From Ophioceras dolichostomum (lineage: Eukaryota > Ascomycota > Sordariomycetes > Magnaporthales > Ophioceraceae), in assembly GCA_003049485.1 (NCBI GenBank), contig PYST01000021.1, forward strand, positions 62,001-126,000: DNA of 64,000 nucleotides, written 5' to 3'. A program made the translations under genes and the position numbers. Below the pieces are notes generated by a model that made no database searches, was not told where the DNA came from, and saw only the letters and a program-made list of their open reading frames with translations. Numbering within the stretch: the first letter of the stretch is position 1; each line of letters opens with the position of its first letter. Shown piece after piece: positions 24,560-36,617 of this stretch.

Positions 24560-27500
24560 TCAAAGCTGCTCAATACTGGAGATGAGGTGCTCCAGCTGCT
24601 CTGTGCCGCCGCTGCCGTCTTGGCCACCACGGCAGACATCCTCCAGGAGCTTGACGGCTCCCCGCATCCGCCTCTTCTTCACGTCATCCTCCATCTCGCG
24701 CGACTTGAGGGCCGCGACGTCGAGGATGCGGCGCGGGATGCGCGCCAGCCGCGCGACGTTGAGCCCGTAAGAGCGGTGTGCCACGCCGTCGCCAACCTCG
24801 TACAGGAACGTGATCTCCTCGTCCGCGTCCGCCCTCGCCGACGCGTCGTCGTCGTCATCGTCGCCTTTGTCACCGCCTTCGTCATCGTCCGAACCACCAT
24901 CACCATCACCATCGCCATTACTGGTGATGCCCTTGCCGCGACGACGGGACGACCTGAAGCGCATGTGCACGTTGCGCACCAGCCCGTCCCCCAGGCCCTC
25001 CGCCACGCGCGCCAGGCTCTGGTAGTGCGTGATGAACAGGGTCAGGCACCGCGTCTCGCGCACGACGTGGTCGAGCACGGCGTGCGCGATGGCGGCGCCG
25101 TCGTGCGTCGACGTGCCCCTGCCCAGCTCGTCGAGGAGGACGAGCGAGCGGGGCGTGGCGGCGCGCAGTATGGCGGCCGTCTCGCCCACCTCGACCATGA
25201 AGGTCGACTCGCCGGCGAACAGGTTGTCGGACGCGCCCATGCGCGTGTAGATGGCGTCGGCGAGCGTGAGGGACATGGAGGCCGCGGGCACGTAGGAACC
25301 CGTCTGGGCGAGGAGGACGAGCAGGGCGAGGGCGCGGACGAAGGAGGACTTGCCGCCCATGTTGGGGCCGGTGATGAGGTGGGCGAGCGGGGAGGGGGAG
25401 GAGAGCGTGGTGGAGAAGGGGATGTAGCCCTCTGGGAGGGTGTGCTCGGCGATGGGGTGCCGGCCGGAGGTGATGGAGATGGTGGGCGGGTTCGAGGACG
25501 GGAGGATGGTGGGCTTGCTGTAGCCGGGGAGGCTGGCCACCTGCGCGAGGCTGAGAAGGCAGTCCAGCGTGGCGAGCGAGGAGACGGCGTCGCGGAGAGG
25601 CTGGTAGTCCTCGGCCAGGGAGGCGAGCATGTCCCTGAAGGCCGCGTCGCATGCGGCGGCGAGCGCCTCCTTGTGCTGGTCGCGCTCGGCGACGAGGCGG
25701 ACGACCTCCGGGGTGTGGAAGCGCGACAGCTTCTTGGTGCCGCTTATCTTGACCCACGAGGCCGGCACGCGCCGGAGGTCCGTGTTCGGCACTTCGATGA
25801 GGTACTCGATTCCCGCGACGGTGGCGTACTCGACGGGCCGCTTGCGCGAGAGCGTGGATGCCGCGTCGGAGCGGTGCGCGTCCAGCTCCTGCTCGACGGC
25901 CGCGATGCCCATCTTGTGCGTCGTGATGGGGTCGTCGTCGAGACCGTCGCCGCCGAACTCGTCGTCGTCGTCATCGCCGCCGCCGTTGCCGCTGAAGGCG
26001 TCGTCGCGGAAGAATTCGTACTTGTCGTTGCGGCGGGCGGCGTCCGCGTTGATCTTGTTCAGGTATGAGACTACCGTGTCGCCGATGAGAGGGAGGGCGC
26101 AGATGGCCTCGCCGACCAGGCGGGACTTGAACCCGGTGTTCTCGGGGGACTTGACCAGGGCGTACTCGCCCGCGATGCGTTGCAGGGTCTGCAGCACGGC
26201 GAGCAGCTCCGGGCGGGTGCACCGGCCGTAGTAGACCCGGATGAGGCTGCGCTCGAGGTCGGCCTTGATGCTCGCCAGCAGGTTCCGCAGCTTCTCCACG
26301 CGGGGCTCGGACCGGTTCTCCAGCAGCTCCTCGACGGCGGCGACGCGGTCGTCGAGGCGGTCCTTGTCGAGCAGCGGGCGGCCGAGCCACTTGCGCAGCA
26401 TCCGCTGGCCGAAGCGGGTGCGGGTCTTGTCGAGAGCCCAGAACAGGCTGCCCTTCTCGGAGTGGTCCGTCTGGTTGCGGTACACCTCGAGGCTCTCCAA
26501 AGTGGTGCCGTTGACCAGCATGTGAGAGCGCGTGCTGAAGGACTGGAAGTACTTGGTCAGGTCGAAGATGTGCTCCAGGCCGAACTCGGTCAGGTGCGTG
26601 ATCATGGCTGATAGACAGATCGTGACCGGCTCGGGCAGGCTGAGCACCTTGTCCAGAAGCGCCGAGGACACGGCGTTCCCTGTGCTGCCCTCTTCGGTAC
26701 CTTTGCTCTCGGCAGTTTTCTTCAGCTTGTCCGCATAGAACCGGGTGACACGCGAGTGCGCCTCAGCAGCCATGGTCTTACCCTTGGCTACTCTTTCCAC
26801 GCGCGTCCTGTCACCGAAAACGTTGCTGGCACTGCCTGACAGGTGCTTGACCAGCTTCTCCGACGCCCTGGTCAGATCGCCGACGATGAGCAGCTCGCAG
26901 GGCGAGATGTGCAGGAGACGGGTCTCTATCTCGCTCCGCATGAAGCCATCCTCGAAGTTGTCATAGATGATGTCGCCCGTGGCCGGCTGCACCGCGATCA
27001 GCCCTACATCGACCTTCTCGTCGGTGCCCGACCCCTTGGCCGCCGACTCGGTGATGCACAAGAGGTAGCCGGCAGCAGGGGCGACGCCGGCGCTGCCCTC
27101 CCCGGACGAGCCGTCCAGCTCGCCAATCTCGTCAATGTAGGTGCCCTTGGTGTACACGTTTGTGAGCTTCCGGACGAACGGAGCGTTGCGGTTGTCGCCC
27201 GCCTTCTTCAGCGCCGCAGTCTCGATCTGCCGGACCACGCCGACCTTGTGGCCCGCGGCGACCAGGCGTTTGGCATGCACCGGCAGGCGGTGGACGGGGA
27301 TGCTGGCCGAGGCGAAGCGGTCTAGGTGCGCCTCGGAAGGGTGCTCGTCGTAGCGGAACTTGCCCGGAATGCACACTATGCTCAAGGCCTTGGCCGCGAT
27401 TCGAGCATCCTCGCCGAAGAAGCGGAACTTGTAGCCGACCTCGACGATCAGGATCGTGTCCATGTGCTTCCTCTTGATGTCTAGGAACTGAATCTCCATG

Positions 27501-28198
27501 GGCGTGAGCTTCCCGGTCTTCCCGCCTTTTTTCTTGCCCTTGGCCGCCTGTGGGGGTTCGTCTTCCTCCGCCGCGCCGTCTGCGTCGTCGTCATCCTGGC
27601 CTGCGGCGTCGTCAGCTGGGGCGCTCCTCCACCTAGCGAGGCTGTCGGGGTGGCCGAGCTTCTTCACAAATTTCTTGTGCAGCTCTCGTTTCTTCCGGAT
27701 TGTGGCCGCATCGTCGCCGTCGTCGTCGCCGTCGACGTCCATTGCGCCGTTGGATTGGCGGGATCCATCATAAAGATACCGCTCTGTCCTGCTAGCGGCA
27801 CTGGAGGATGGAGGCTTGGCTGAGTTTGCGGCGGCGGTCGAGGTTGTTGTTGAGGTTGCTGCGGCAGGCTCCGGATCTACAAAGAGCCCGTCGTTGACGT
27901 CGTAGTCCTCGTCGTCGTCGTTCGCCTCCTGCTCCTCTTCGTGATACTCGGAGTCATCCTCACGGCTCTTCGCCCGCTTGCTCGTCTTCTCTGGACGAGT
28001 GTTTCCGTGGTCCGTGTCTTGTTCTAAAGGGCGCTTCCGCATGGGCATTGACCCGCTTGTGGGTGACGACGCGGGACCGGCCTCGGAAGATGGCCGCGGG
28101 GCCGTGGTTTGCTTCTGGCCATTGGCTGCCTTGGGGGTGAAAAAACCGAGCAGCGACGCCTGTTTCTTTGGAGGCGCCGGCTTTGACGGTCCCGCCAT
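24560..28198 (-). CDS. MSH3: DNA mismatch repair protein Msh3
   Basis: One uninterrupted exon encodes 1212 residues. The N-terminus has a PCNA-binding box, QASLLGFF (residues 13-20), then a disordered acidic region. The mismatch-binding domain starts with [19 protein letters not shown] and the [17 protein letters not shown] stretch that is diagnostic for Msh3 over Msh6. Connector, lever and clamp domains follow, then the ATPase with Walker A GPNMGGKS (K950), the [14 protein letters not shown] signature and the THYQSLA helix. Family role: pairs with Msh2 as MutS-beta, which binds insertion/deletion loops. Two acidic low-complexity inserts are notable, one in the clamp (near 25925-25990) and one within the ATPase C-terminal part (near 24805-24925). 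The start MAGPSK is chosen over an upstream in-frame Met (28270), because the PCNA box should be near the end. Confidence 0.95.
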   Translation of the reverse strand: MAGPSKPAPPKKQASLLGFFTPKAANGQKQTTAPRPSSEAGPASSPTSGSMPMRKRPLEQDTDHGNTRPEKTSKRAKSREDDSEYHEEEQEANDDDEDYDVNDGLFVDPEPAAATSTTTSTAAANSAKPPSSSAASRTERYLYDGSRQSNGAMDVDGDDDGDDAATIRKKRELHKKFVKKLGHPDSLARWRSAPADDAAGQDDDDADGAAEEDEPPQAAKGKKKGGKTGKLTPMEIQFLDIKRKHMDTILIVEVGYKFRFFGEDARIAAKALSIVCIPGKFRYDEHPSEAHLDRFASASIPVHRLPVHAKRLVAAGHKVGVVRQIETAALKKAGDNRNAPFVRKLTNVYTKGTYIDEIGELDGSSGEGSAGVAPAAGYLLCITESAAKGSGTDEKVDVGLIAVQPATGDIIYDNFEDGFMRSEIETRLLHISPCELLIVGDLTRASEKLVKHLSGSASNVFGDRTRVERVAKGKTMAAEAHSRVTRFYADKLKKTAESKGTEEGSTGNAVSSALLDKVLSLPEPVTICLSAMITHLTEFGLEHIFDLTKYFQSFSTRSHMLVNGTTLESLEVYRNQTDHSEKGSLFWALDKTRTRFGQRMLRKWLGRPLLDKDRLDDRVAAVEELLENRSEPRVEKLRNLLASIKADLERSLIRVYYGRCTRPELLAVLQTLQRIAGEYALVKSPENTGFKSRLVGEAICALPLIGDTVVSYLNKINADAARRNDKYEFFRDDAFSGNGGGDDDDDEFGGDGLDDDPITTHKMGIAAVEQELDAHRSDAASTLSRKRPVEYATVAGIEYLIEVPNTDLRRVPASWVKISGTKKLSRFHTPEVVRLVAERDQHKEALAAACDAAFRDMLASLAEDYQPLRDAVSSLATLDCLLSLAQVASLPGYSKPTILPSSNPPTISITSGRHPIAEHTLPEGYIPFSTTLSSPSPLAHLITGPNMGGKSSFVRALALLVLLAQTGSYVPAASMSLTLADAIYTRMGASDNLFAGESTFMVEVGETAAILRAATPRSLVLLDELGRGTSTHDGAAIAHAVLDHVVRETRCLTLFITHYQSLARVAEGLGDGLVRNVHMRFRSSRRRGKGITSNGDGDGDGGSDDDEGGDKGDDDDDDASARADADEEITFLYEVGDGVAHRSYGLNVARLARIPRRILDVAALKSREMEDDVKKRRMRGAVKLLEDVCRGGQDGSGGTEQLEHLISSIEQL

Positions 28199-28355
28199 CT
28201 TCACAAATGGGCACAACAATTTCCGACAACAAAGCAGACAGAAAGCACCAGATCCAATGTGATCAATCACATGAGCAAATCAGAACGGAAATGAGGCATT
28301 GGACTTTGACTTCTGCCAGTGTTGTGAGGTTGATGCGTGCTCCGAAGTCCGGCGT

Positions 28356-28361
28356 ACGCGT
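28356..28361. promoter_or_regulatory. ACGCGT box upstream of MSH3
   Basis: A perfect MluI-box core about 160 bp upstream of the MSH3 start codon. MBF-type control of replication and repair genes is known in yeasts; use in this gene is inference. Confidence 0.3.
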
Positions 28362-30881
28362 CGAGGTGTGCGTGTGCGGCCATGAGACGCGACCGTTGCA
28401 CGTCAATGCGCGTAAAGTAGTTCTTACAAGGGGCGAACTCACGTGACCCCGAAATGACCTTCCGTCCCCCGAAAACGCCTCCTCAATTCCCTTCTTCATT
28501 GTTCAACTGACACGAAGTAATGCAGAATTTTCCCCTATTCAATCCTTCAATCCGATAACGAAAAGAAGCAAGAAGGAAGCGGCGCGAATACAGCAGAATG
28601 TGGGTCAAATCGAGCACTAGCACCTGGTCTCCAGAAGCCAAATTCGACTTCACGAAAGCCTAGCTGTGCCGCTCCCGCTCTTCAATCCATTCATTGTCTT
28701 CTTCGCTCTGGCGTCGATCGCACCAAACCGCTCTCGCTGGTTTGGTGCCGTCCGGATGTTCGGCCAGTCATGCGACTCATGCTCCTCGCCACTCTTTTCA
28801 GGACGGTCTGAAACCTCTCAGTCTTGATGTCCTTTTTCTCCCGTGCTCTGACATGCTCTGTCCGGAATCATCCTCCGGCTTTAAGCTGTCTTGGGATTCG
28901 CTTCTTTTGCGTCTGCTGCTAGCGGCGGCCACGTCCGTCCAGCCTCGACCCATTTTTGGTAAACCTATCTTGTTAATATCCGTCACGTCTGTTTGCCCTC
29001 TTCTTGGTTTGGCAAAGCCCCGTGCCTGTCTGTATAGTTGGAACAGCTCGCCTGGGTCGCCCCCGGTTCTGGAGCGGGCTAGAAGCGCGAGACCCGGGGC
29101 GGGCCATCCGGCTCGACCTGCGGACCTTCTTTCTCGTCTGGTCATGCAACTCTACGAAGGATCTGCCTTGCCTGCCTCGTCTCATCTCGTCCGCGAGGGG
29201 GGGTTGCGCCGACGACGCACAACGCGCATGCACAAACATATGGACATACCCACCTCGTTTGGGTGTGCTAACCGGTTCGGTTGGTTGCTCGAAGTTATTC
29301 GGAGTACCCACGTATGTGTGTGTATATTCCCGCCGAGCGAATCTATCTATTAATCCTGGTCTGCCACCTTGTAGGGGGAGGCAATCTAGATTGGGGAAGT
29401 CCCAGTGGCCCGTAACCAACGGGCGGGTTCGCGATTTAGCCTGAGGTCTGCATCCGCCAAGGTAAAGGATCAAGTGGTCCACCTGGCCTAGCGGACGAGG
29501 GAGGACCCTCCTTGCTTGCTCCCTCTTGGTCTGTTTCTCTCTCGCTTTCTCTTCTCCACTGGCTCTGCGTGCGCAAGGACGAAATCACTTCGGCCCCATC
29601 CGCAATCTGGACTATCTCTCTTCCGCCAACATAGTTCGCCGTAGGCCTGGAATTCAATTTAGAAACCGTTTTCTGAAGCGAGATCGTGGTCGCTGCCGCC
29701 CACGGCCTGATACCATTCGGACATTGCACTTTCAAGGGAATCACGGAGTCAGCAAGAGGGCCTGGAAATGGGGAGTCCAGACATCCGGATCTGTCGTGGG
29801 GAGGATCTCTTCGGCGGGCTTGCCGCGCTAGCGTCTTGACTTCACGCTTCCAGCTCGGCCCCTACGGACAGACAGCAAGTTCCTGCTGACAGCAGAGAGC
29901 TAAGTCGGCAGGCAGACTCGCGGGATCTTGTGAACTGGCGTGGCATACTGGCAGATCAGAAGCGCCTCTTTGTGAATGCGGGGTTTCTGTTCAATTTTGC
30001 CTGTCTGGCCATTCTCGATAGGCAGTCGGAAGCTCGTCGCGTCGGCACGATGACCGTCTCTTTCGCCTCCAAGGGCATCATCTGCAGAGGTTGGAGAGAG
30101 GAGAGGCAGAAGAGCGGCATTTTGGGTTGTCTTCAGTTCAGTTGGGTGAAAGGCTGACTGATCAGGGCTGCCGGCCGTTGCGCATATGGAAAACATGTGT
30201 TGTCATACACACCACCACACCGCGTTGGTCATGTCGCCGCCGAGTCGCCGCCGAGGACGACTCGGTCAAATGACCGCCATCACCATGGCGTTACACGCGA
30301 GTCCTGCAAGGTGAGGACGTTGGCGTCTCTTCGATATCGGCCGATGTTGCTCGATGATCGCCCGGCCCACTCGGGTTTTATGGATGATATGAAACGTGAA
30401 ACTTTAGGCGCGGGATTTGCAGCAGTAGGTTGGCATGTAGGTCGGCTTCTTTGCTTGCTTTGCATCTCTGTCTCCAAAACCTCCCATGACAGCTTGCCGG
30501 GGAAAGCGAGGGAAAGAGGAAAGGGATGAAGACGACAGAGGGGAAGCAAATAAGTGACGCTCGCTTGCTCTCTCGGTCCCGACAGCAGGCGTGGCAAGTA
30601 AAGAGAGTGACAGAGAGAGAAGCTTTACGCATCGTGCAAGCATCCTAGGTAGAGACAGAAGTCGATGCGATGATATGTCGCCTCTTTCGCTTTTCGCTTC
30701 GCGGTGGGCTGACCGCCCGCCACAGCGTCCATCCGGGCCGAAGCAACCATTTGCGCCACGGCTCTGCAGTCCGCAGCCGCGTGGACTTTTGGGGAAGAGA
30801 GAGAATGGTAACTACAAAATATGTTAGCGAGAAGAGACACCAGAATCTCCCGCGCCAATCAATCCCCGGCCGTATCCTCTT

Positions 30882-30929
30882 CCTGGGGAGACTCTTGGGG
30901 ACACTCATGGGGATACTCCTGGGGAACCC
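30882..30929. repeat. Four tandem 12-bp units around TGGGGA
   Basis: Exact 12-bp period at 30882, 30894, 30906 and 30918. Each unit contains TGGGGA; units 1 and 4 contain CTGGGG, which fits the SYGGRG core of CreA/Mig1-type carbon regulators. Confidence 0.75.
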
Positions 30930-32706
30930 ATGTCGAAGTCAGAGGAGGTGTGGTGATCATCTGTAAGTGTCTGGTGTCCGTCCCATGAACTCTGTTATTA
31001 CTGCCTAATTGAACTATTGCTCTCCACGGAGTGCGAGCCGTGTCTCTTCGTCTGTCTTTTTTGTATCGATTCTCTGACTAATTTTATTTTCGGTTCTTCT
31101 TGGCTCTTATGCCTATGGCAGTAAGCTGCTCCCAAGTTCGCTGGCTCTCTTTTTGGAGGAGAAATTGGAGAAAGGAGAAGGGAGCAAGAAGAACAGAAGG
31201 AGGGGCATCAAGATTGGGGCCACCCTCACAGTATCAAGCATCAATCGTTCAGCACCATTCATTTATTTCATCAGCACAAACATTGTCCGTACCGGCCCTT
31301 TTTTTCGATCGTTGTATCGAAGCCGCCCGCCCGTGCTTGCATGCGGCCATGCCGCTCGCCTCAGCAAGATAAAAAAACAAACTTCCACGATTGCTGATCC
31401 GTAACAATTCCTACAAGCGCTGGCGCCGGTCGGAAACACAATTCGCAACGCACATCCTGTGCAGCTCATCAATGGGCTTTGCATGGAGATGGGAAGGAAG
31501 GAAGCGGACGGACGCGGGAAGCGGGATCAGCAACAGCTCAGGCTGGCGATGGATGGATGGATGGATTGGATGGGTGGAATAGGCGGCCATGGGCGGACGT
31601 CCTCTGCGAGCTTGCGGCCTCTCCTTTCAGGCACAAGACCCGGGCTTACCCAGATTAATCTATTACCCTATTCGCTTCCTCGTTTCCCCTTCCCCTTCCC
31701 CTTCCCTTCCTCGGGTGGATCGAGCGATTTACTTTCCTCTCTAGATGGCTCAGAAGCTGTGTGAAATACAGAGGAGCTTCGGAGGTGGCAATCTCGGGAT
31801 CTCACGAGCGCAAGGTAAAAAGAGGACAACAACAAGCGGGGCGAAAAGGCATCAATCATCACGAAGGTCAGTGCTCGTGTCTGTTTTTCACTGACAATTC
31901 ACCACGGCCGGTTCCGGACAATTACGGCGCCGTTGGGGGCAAAAGCCATGTGGCAGTATTTTGGTCGTGGTTCTCGTTTTTCTCCGCGGCCTGCCAGGAA
32001 CAGAAACACAACACTGGTTCCTTTCTCCTCCCAGCTACGGAACATTGAGCCTCAGTTCCGGTGGTGGCGCTTTGATCAGACGGATGGGGCAGAGGAGGAA
32101 CTTGAGTTGCCTGTGGCGGCCGGCCGGCTTCCCCAGGCGCGACTTCGGCGGTTTACATGCGAAGAGGACACACAGCACATGGCAGATGGGCTCCGGTGGT
32201 GTGCTTGCTTAGCTCCAGTCTGTATTCGTGGAAACGTGTAAGTGCACGCCTCCTCTCTCGATGCTACAGCGTCGCCAGCAAGAACTTCCCTCCCTCCCAA
32301 AAAAACAATGCGGGGTATGATGGCAAGGCACAAATAACAATGCAAAGGGATGTATGTACATATGCCAACTCTCTACCCAGCCAACAAGCCAGCATGTAAG
32401 TGAGTTGGGCTTCTGTGGCGTTGGAGTCCCTATGGAGGAGGCGAGATGTGAGATCGCCAAAGCTTGGAGCTGCTGCACCTTCTTGGCAACCCAAACCCAC
32501 ACCCGCACACCTCCCCCTCTCTCCCGCAGAATGGGTATTCTGGCCTAACCCTAGCCGATCTGGGCTCCTCTATCCCATTTTACCACTCAACCACCTTTTT
32601 ACCGGACCTCGTTCGCGAGATGCGAGCAAATTCACCCCTGCCGTCTGGGGATGGGTGGAAGATGGGGAGTGCACAGGACGTGGACTTGGACTTGGACTGC
32701 TGGGGT

Positions 32707-32737
32707 CCATGCCATGCTATGCCATGCCATGCCATGT
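32707..32737. repeat. CCATG/CTATG pentamer tandem repeat
   Basis: About six tandem 5-bp units of CCATG or CTATG type lie in intergenic DNA roughly 620-650 bp before the transporter ATG. Confidence 0.8.
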
Positions 32738-33107
32738 CCATCCTCTATTCATCGTCGACGTGCTGCTACCTCCCTACCTGAGGTAGGTACCGTCGGTCGT
32801 GTTCCGAAGCTCTCCCCCCCTCCCCATTGAAGGAGGGATCTACCTCTCCTCTTCTTCCCCCGATATCCCAAACGTGTGGCTAGCTATCCGCCATGCTGGA
32901 GCCCGCCCGTCTGCCTCGAACTTCCAACTGGAGCCAGGCCTCCCCTAGAGTCTATATTGCACACCCTCCCTGCGCAATCGATTCATACACGGCCAATATA
33001 TCTCTTCCCCCATCAGTCCAACCTTGAAGGCTGGTCGTCGGTCCGCTCGTCCGCTTTCCTCATCCAGAATCCCAGACCCCAGGCTCTCGCTTCCCTTGCT
33101 TCCCTGC

Positions 33108-33190
33108 TATATAACCATTATCAGGTCCTCCTAGTCAGGGGCTTATCATATCAGTTCTTCTTTTCTTTCTTTCTTTCGTCTTCGTCTCTC
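33108..33190 (+). promoter_or_regulatory. Core promoter of the sugar transporter (TATA box and CT tract)
   Basis: TATATAA at 33108-33114 is followed about 35-80 bp later by a strongly pyrimidine-rich tract (33147-33190), the usual arrangement around transcription starts of highly expressed fungal genes. The start codon lies at 33358, which implies a leader of roughly 170-210 nt. Confidence 0.5.
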
Positions 33191-33357
33191 TGTGTGCTGG
33201 TCTCCCCTTGTCCTCCCTCAGGTATTCCCTGCTTTGGGAATTCCGTGATCTCGTGCCCGCCCCCCTTGGCCCCATTTCCTCCCTTCTAAGGCTCCGCCGC
33301 CACCCATTTTCTCCCCTCTTCAGTTGTTGGGTTTCCCCGCCCGCCAGGTTCGTCACA

Positions 33358-35316
33358 ATGGTGGACTTCTTGAAGAAGAAGCCCAAAAGCGACACCGCCG
33401 CCCAGGCTCAGGAGGAGGCCCCTGAGTTCGAGAGGGTCGACTGGACGAAGGACCCGGGTCTGCGCGTCCTCTACTTCTACGCCTTTGTTCTTTGCGTTGC
33501 CTCCGCGACGACTGGTTACGATGGGTAAGTTTGAGGGACGGGGTTCAAAAAGTGGCACGACCAGAGGCGGTTTCCTAAAGGATTCGGATGATGATGGCTA
33601 ACTTTCTGGCCTCTCACTCTCTCCCCTTGCCCGCCAAACAATGTAGCATGTTCTTCAACTCGGTCCAGAACTTCGAATCCTGGAAGAACTTCTTCGGCGA
33701 CCCACGCGGAAGCCTCCTAGGTCTCCTTGGTGCCCTCTACCAAATCGGTAGCTTGATCTCCATCTTCATCGTCCCTTACATGGCCGACCACTGGGGTCGC
33801 AAGATCCCCATTGCTATCGGCTGTGTCATCATGATCGTCGGCGCTATCCTCCAGGGCAGTTGCCAGAACCTCGGCAGTGAGTAGTACCAGAACCAGAACC
33901 AGACCCCGCTCCATCAATGGACGTGCAGGAGAGAGGTGCCTACCCATCTACGACGGTATCAGACTCTGACTTGTCGCCGGGGGAAAACGCATATAGCCTT
34001 CATGGGTGGCCGTGTCATGCTTGGTTTCGGCAACAGTCTGGTCCAGCTGTGCTCGCCCATGCTCCTCACCGAGCTCTGCCACCCGCAGCACCGAGGGCGC
34101 CTGACGACGGTGTACAACTGCCTCTGGAACGTCGGCGCCTTCATCGTGGCGTGGATTTCGTTCGGCACGGACTTCCTCAAGAACGACTGGTCCTGGAGGA
34201 TCCCTGCGCTCCTGCAGGCGCTGCCCTCGGTGATCCAGATCACCTTCATCTACTGGGTCCCCGAGTCGCCCCGCTTCCTGATCGCCCACGACAAGCACGA
34301 CAAGGCGCTCGGCATCCTGGCCAAGTACCACGGCAACGGCAACGAGAACCACCCGACGGTGCAGTTCGAGTACCGCGAGATCAAGGAGACGATCCGCATG
34401 GAGCTGGAGCACCGGAAGCAGAGCAACTACATGGACTTCCTCAAGACCAAGGGCAACCGCTACCGCCTTGCCATCCTCATCTCGCTCGGCATCTTCTCGC
34501 AGTGGTCCGGCAACGCCATCATCTCCAACTACACCTCGGTGCTCTACGACACGGCCGGCGTCACCGACTCGACCGCCAAGCTGGGCCTCGCCGGCGGCAG
34601 CACCGTCATGTCGTTCATCGTGTCCGTCACCATGGCCATGCTCGTCGACAAGGTCGGGCGCCGGCCCATGTTCCTCGCCGCCACCGGGGGCATGTTCGGG
34701 ACCTTCATCTTCTGGACCCTGACGTCGGCGCTGTACGAGGTGCACAAGCAGGACGGCGCCCGCTATGCCATGATCTTCTTCATCTGGCTCTTCTCCGTCT
34801 TCTACTCGCTCGCCTGGTCGGGCCTCCTGATCGGCTACGCCATCGAGGTGCTCCCTTACAAGCTGCGCGCCAAGGGCCTTATGATCATGAACGTCAGCGT
34901 CCAGGCCGCCCTGACGCTCAACATCTACGCCAACCCGCTGGCTTTCGACCACTTCGTTGGCGAGACCTACAAGCTGTACCTGATCTACACTGTAAGTTCT
35001 CAGTTTCTTCAGACTCCCTGTCCCCAAGCCTCCTTCATCTACTCCCGTGAACCTCCACCATTCACCTACCACCCACCACCCACCTTTCGCCGTAACCAAG
35101 CTGCTGACATTATTTTCACTCAAGTGCTGGATCTTCGGCGAGCTCGTCTTCGTGTACTTCATGTACGTCGAGACCAAGGGCCCGACCCTCGAGGAGCTGG
35201 CCAAGATCATCGATGGCGACCAGGCCGAGGTGGCCCGCGACCTCGACATCCACCAGTTCGAGAAGGAGGCCCACATCATCAACGGAGGCGACGAGAAGGG
35301 CGCCACCAAGATCTAA
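33358..35316 (+). CDS. MFS sugar transporter (hexose/lactose-permease-like)
   Basis: Four exons: 33358-33524, 33647-33876, 33997-34991 and 35125-35316, giving 527 residues, normal for a 12-helix sugar porter. The signatures of the sugar-porter subfamily are present: TTGYDG in helix 1, ADHWGRK between helices 2 and 3, the GGRVMLGFG block, PESPRFL before the central loop, DKVGRRP in the second half, and VETKGPTLEEL in place of the usual PETKG end. Family role: proton-coupled or facilitated uptake of hexoses or small oligosaccharides at the plasma membrane. The overall pattern recalls the fungal lactose-permease-like group, but the substrate cannot be set from sequence. The C-terminal tail is hydrophilic and acidic, ending DEKGATKI. 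Confidence 0.9.
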
Positions 35317-36617
35317 AACCTGCGTGCGAAGAAGAAGTGGCCAAGCCGCCTCGCGGCGGAGGAGGAAAGAGAAGAGAAGGAGGATTGGGAAGGGGAAGGG
35401 GGAGGAGGATACTGTCGATCTGTCGATATTCTCTGGAGATTCGTTCCTCAGGCTGCTTAGCCTTGCTTCGATTTTCATCAGGGTAACGGTTTTTGATGAA
35501 GACGGATTGGGTTTACGATTGTTCTGTTGATACCCATTGCCAGCCCGCCCGCCAGCCCGCCCGCCAGCCAATCCCAAGCACCAGACCCTGCCTCTACCCA
35601 CCTCCCTCTTCCTTTGCTCTCGCTCTTCTCGGTCTAATATCTGGGTGCTCGTCGATGAGGAATCTAATCACAAAAATCGCACCTCAAAAAAATTCAGGAG
35701 AGGTCGTCGCAGCACCTGGGGGTAGGTTGTCTAGTCCAATTTCTTTTTACTGAACCACGAGGTTGTGTACTGTTTCTTCTCGTAGGATCAGATGCAGAGC
35801 AGTTCTACTATATTCTCCTTTGTAATACATATTTTTACCCATGCAGCATTGGAAACCTTATTTGTGACCTTGCGCTTTCAGAATGTTCCGCCTCGGCCAT
35901 GCCCTCCCCCATTATGTACAGCTTGCCCGGGCGGGCTTTTTGTTGACGCAATGTTGCTGAAGCGACGGGAACACCAAGCCAACCTGCTCAAGGGAAGCAA
36001 GTCCCTCCAGACTTAACTTACAAACGCCCATGCCCAGGCTTAGGCTTTTGGTCAAGGACCCGCTCATTGTATCTGCTGGCGTCCTCTTCGTCGCCGCCGC
36101 TAGTATTGCAGCTAGTGCTAGTGCTAGTGCTGTCAGGAGGGAACGTCGTGTCCGCGGGTCTCGTTCCCGATCCCGAGGCTGAGGACGCGCCGTCCCGAAA
36201 ACTTGCTCATACCTACGGAATACTACAGTATGGATGGATGAATGATACAACAGCAGCGGGGAGACAGAGCACACAAGATATATTGACGTGGCGTGAGAAC
36301 CGAACGCCTGCATCAAAAAAAGCCCCAAAAGACGTTCAGATACGGAAGTATTCCCGCGGGATACATCTCGAATGAGTCGTACCATACGACAGACATTCCA
36401 CCATACACTCCCTCGCTCGCTCGCTCAGGCGCTCCCTGTCCTTGCTGCAAGCCCCTCGCCTCAAGGCCGCGTCCACTTCATTCCACTCCATCCCGTGTAC
36501 CTAACATACCTAGGTGTATACGTAGGTATATGTACTACGTATCCAACACTCCCACTCAACTCCATCCATCAACCCATCCACCCCCATCACCTCCCAACTT
36601 TACTTCCCCCCTCCCAT
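35317..36617. other. Convergent 3' region, transporter / DUF1304 gene
   Basis: The 1.3 kb between facing stop codons hold no supported gene. Small repeats occur: GCCAGCCCGCCC twice with a partial third copy (about 35538-35569) and GCTAGT units (about 36111-36128). The palindrome ACCTAGGT lies at 36508-36515. Confidence 0.5.

Larger units (their letters stand above)
28199..33357. other. 5.2-kb divergent region, MSH3 / sugar transporter
   Basis: This is the largest gene-poor stretch of the window. No ORF in it looks like a known family. It holds several small tandem repeats: four 12-bp CNTGGGGANACT-like units (30882-30929), a GGAT-type run near 31544-31566 and CCATG-type units near 32707-32737. 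The last 250 bp form the transporter promoter. A spliced non-coding RNA or a long leader cannot be excluded. Confidence 0.5.

Noticed and set aside
24587..26068. 493-codon open frame on the plus strand
   Set aside because: It lies antisense inside MSH3 and has the Val/Asp/Gly/Arg composition typical of the reverse of a GC-rich coding strand. It has no motif.
28694..29353. 219-codon plus-strand ORF in the MSH3/transporter gap
   Set aside because: Its Ser/Leu/Pro/Arg-rich composition looks random; there is no motif or steady codon preference, and no continuing exon was found.
33948..35309. 453-codon frame antisense to the sugar transporter
   Set aside because: It is repetitive Val/Asp/His/Gly sequence without motif, mirrored from the transporter exons.
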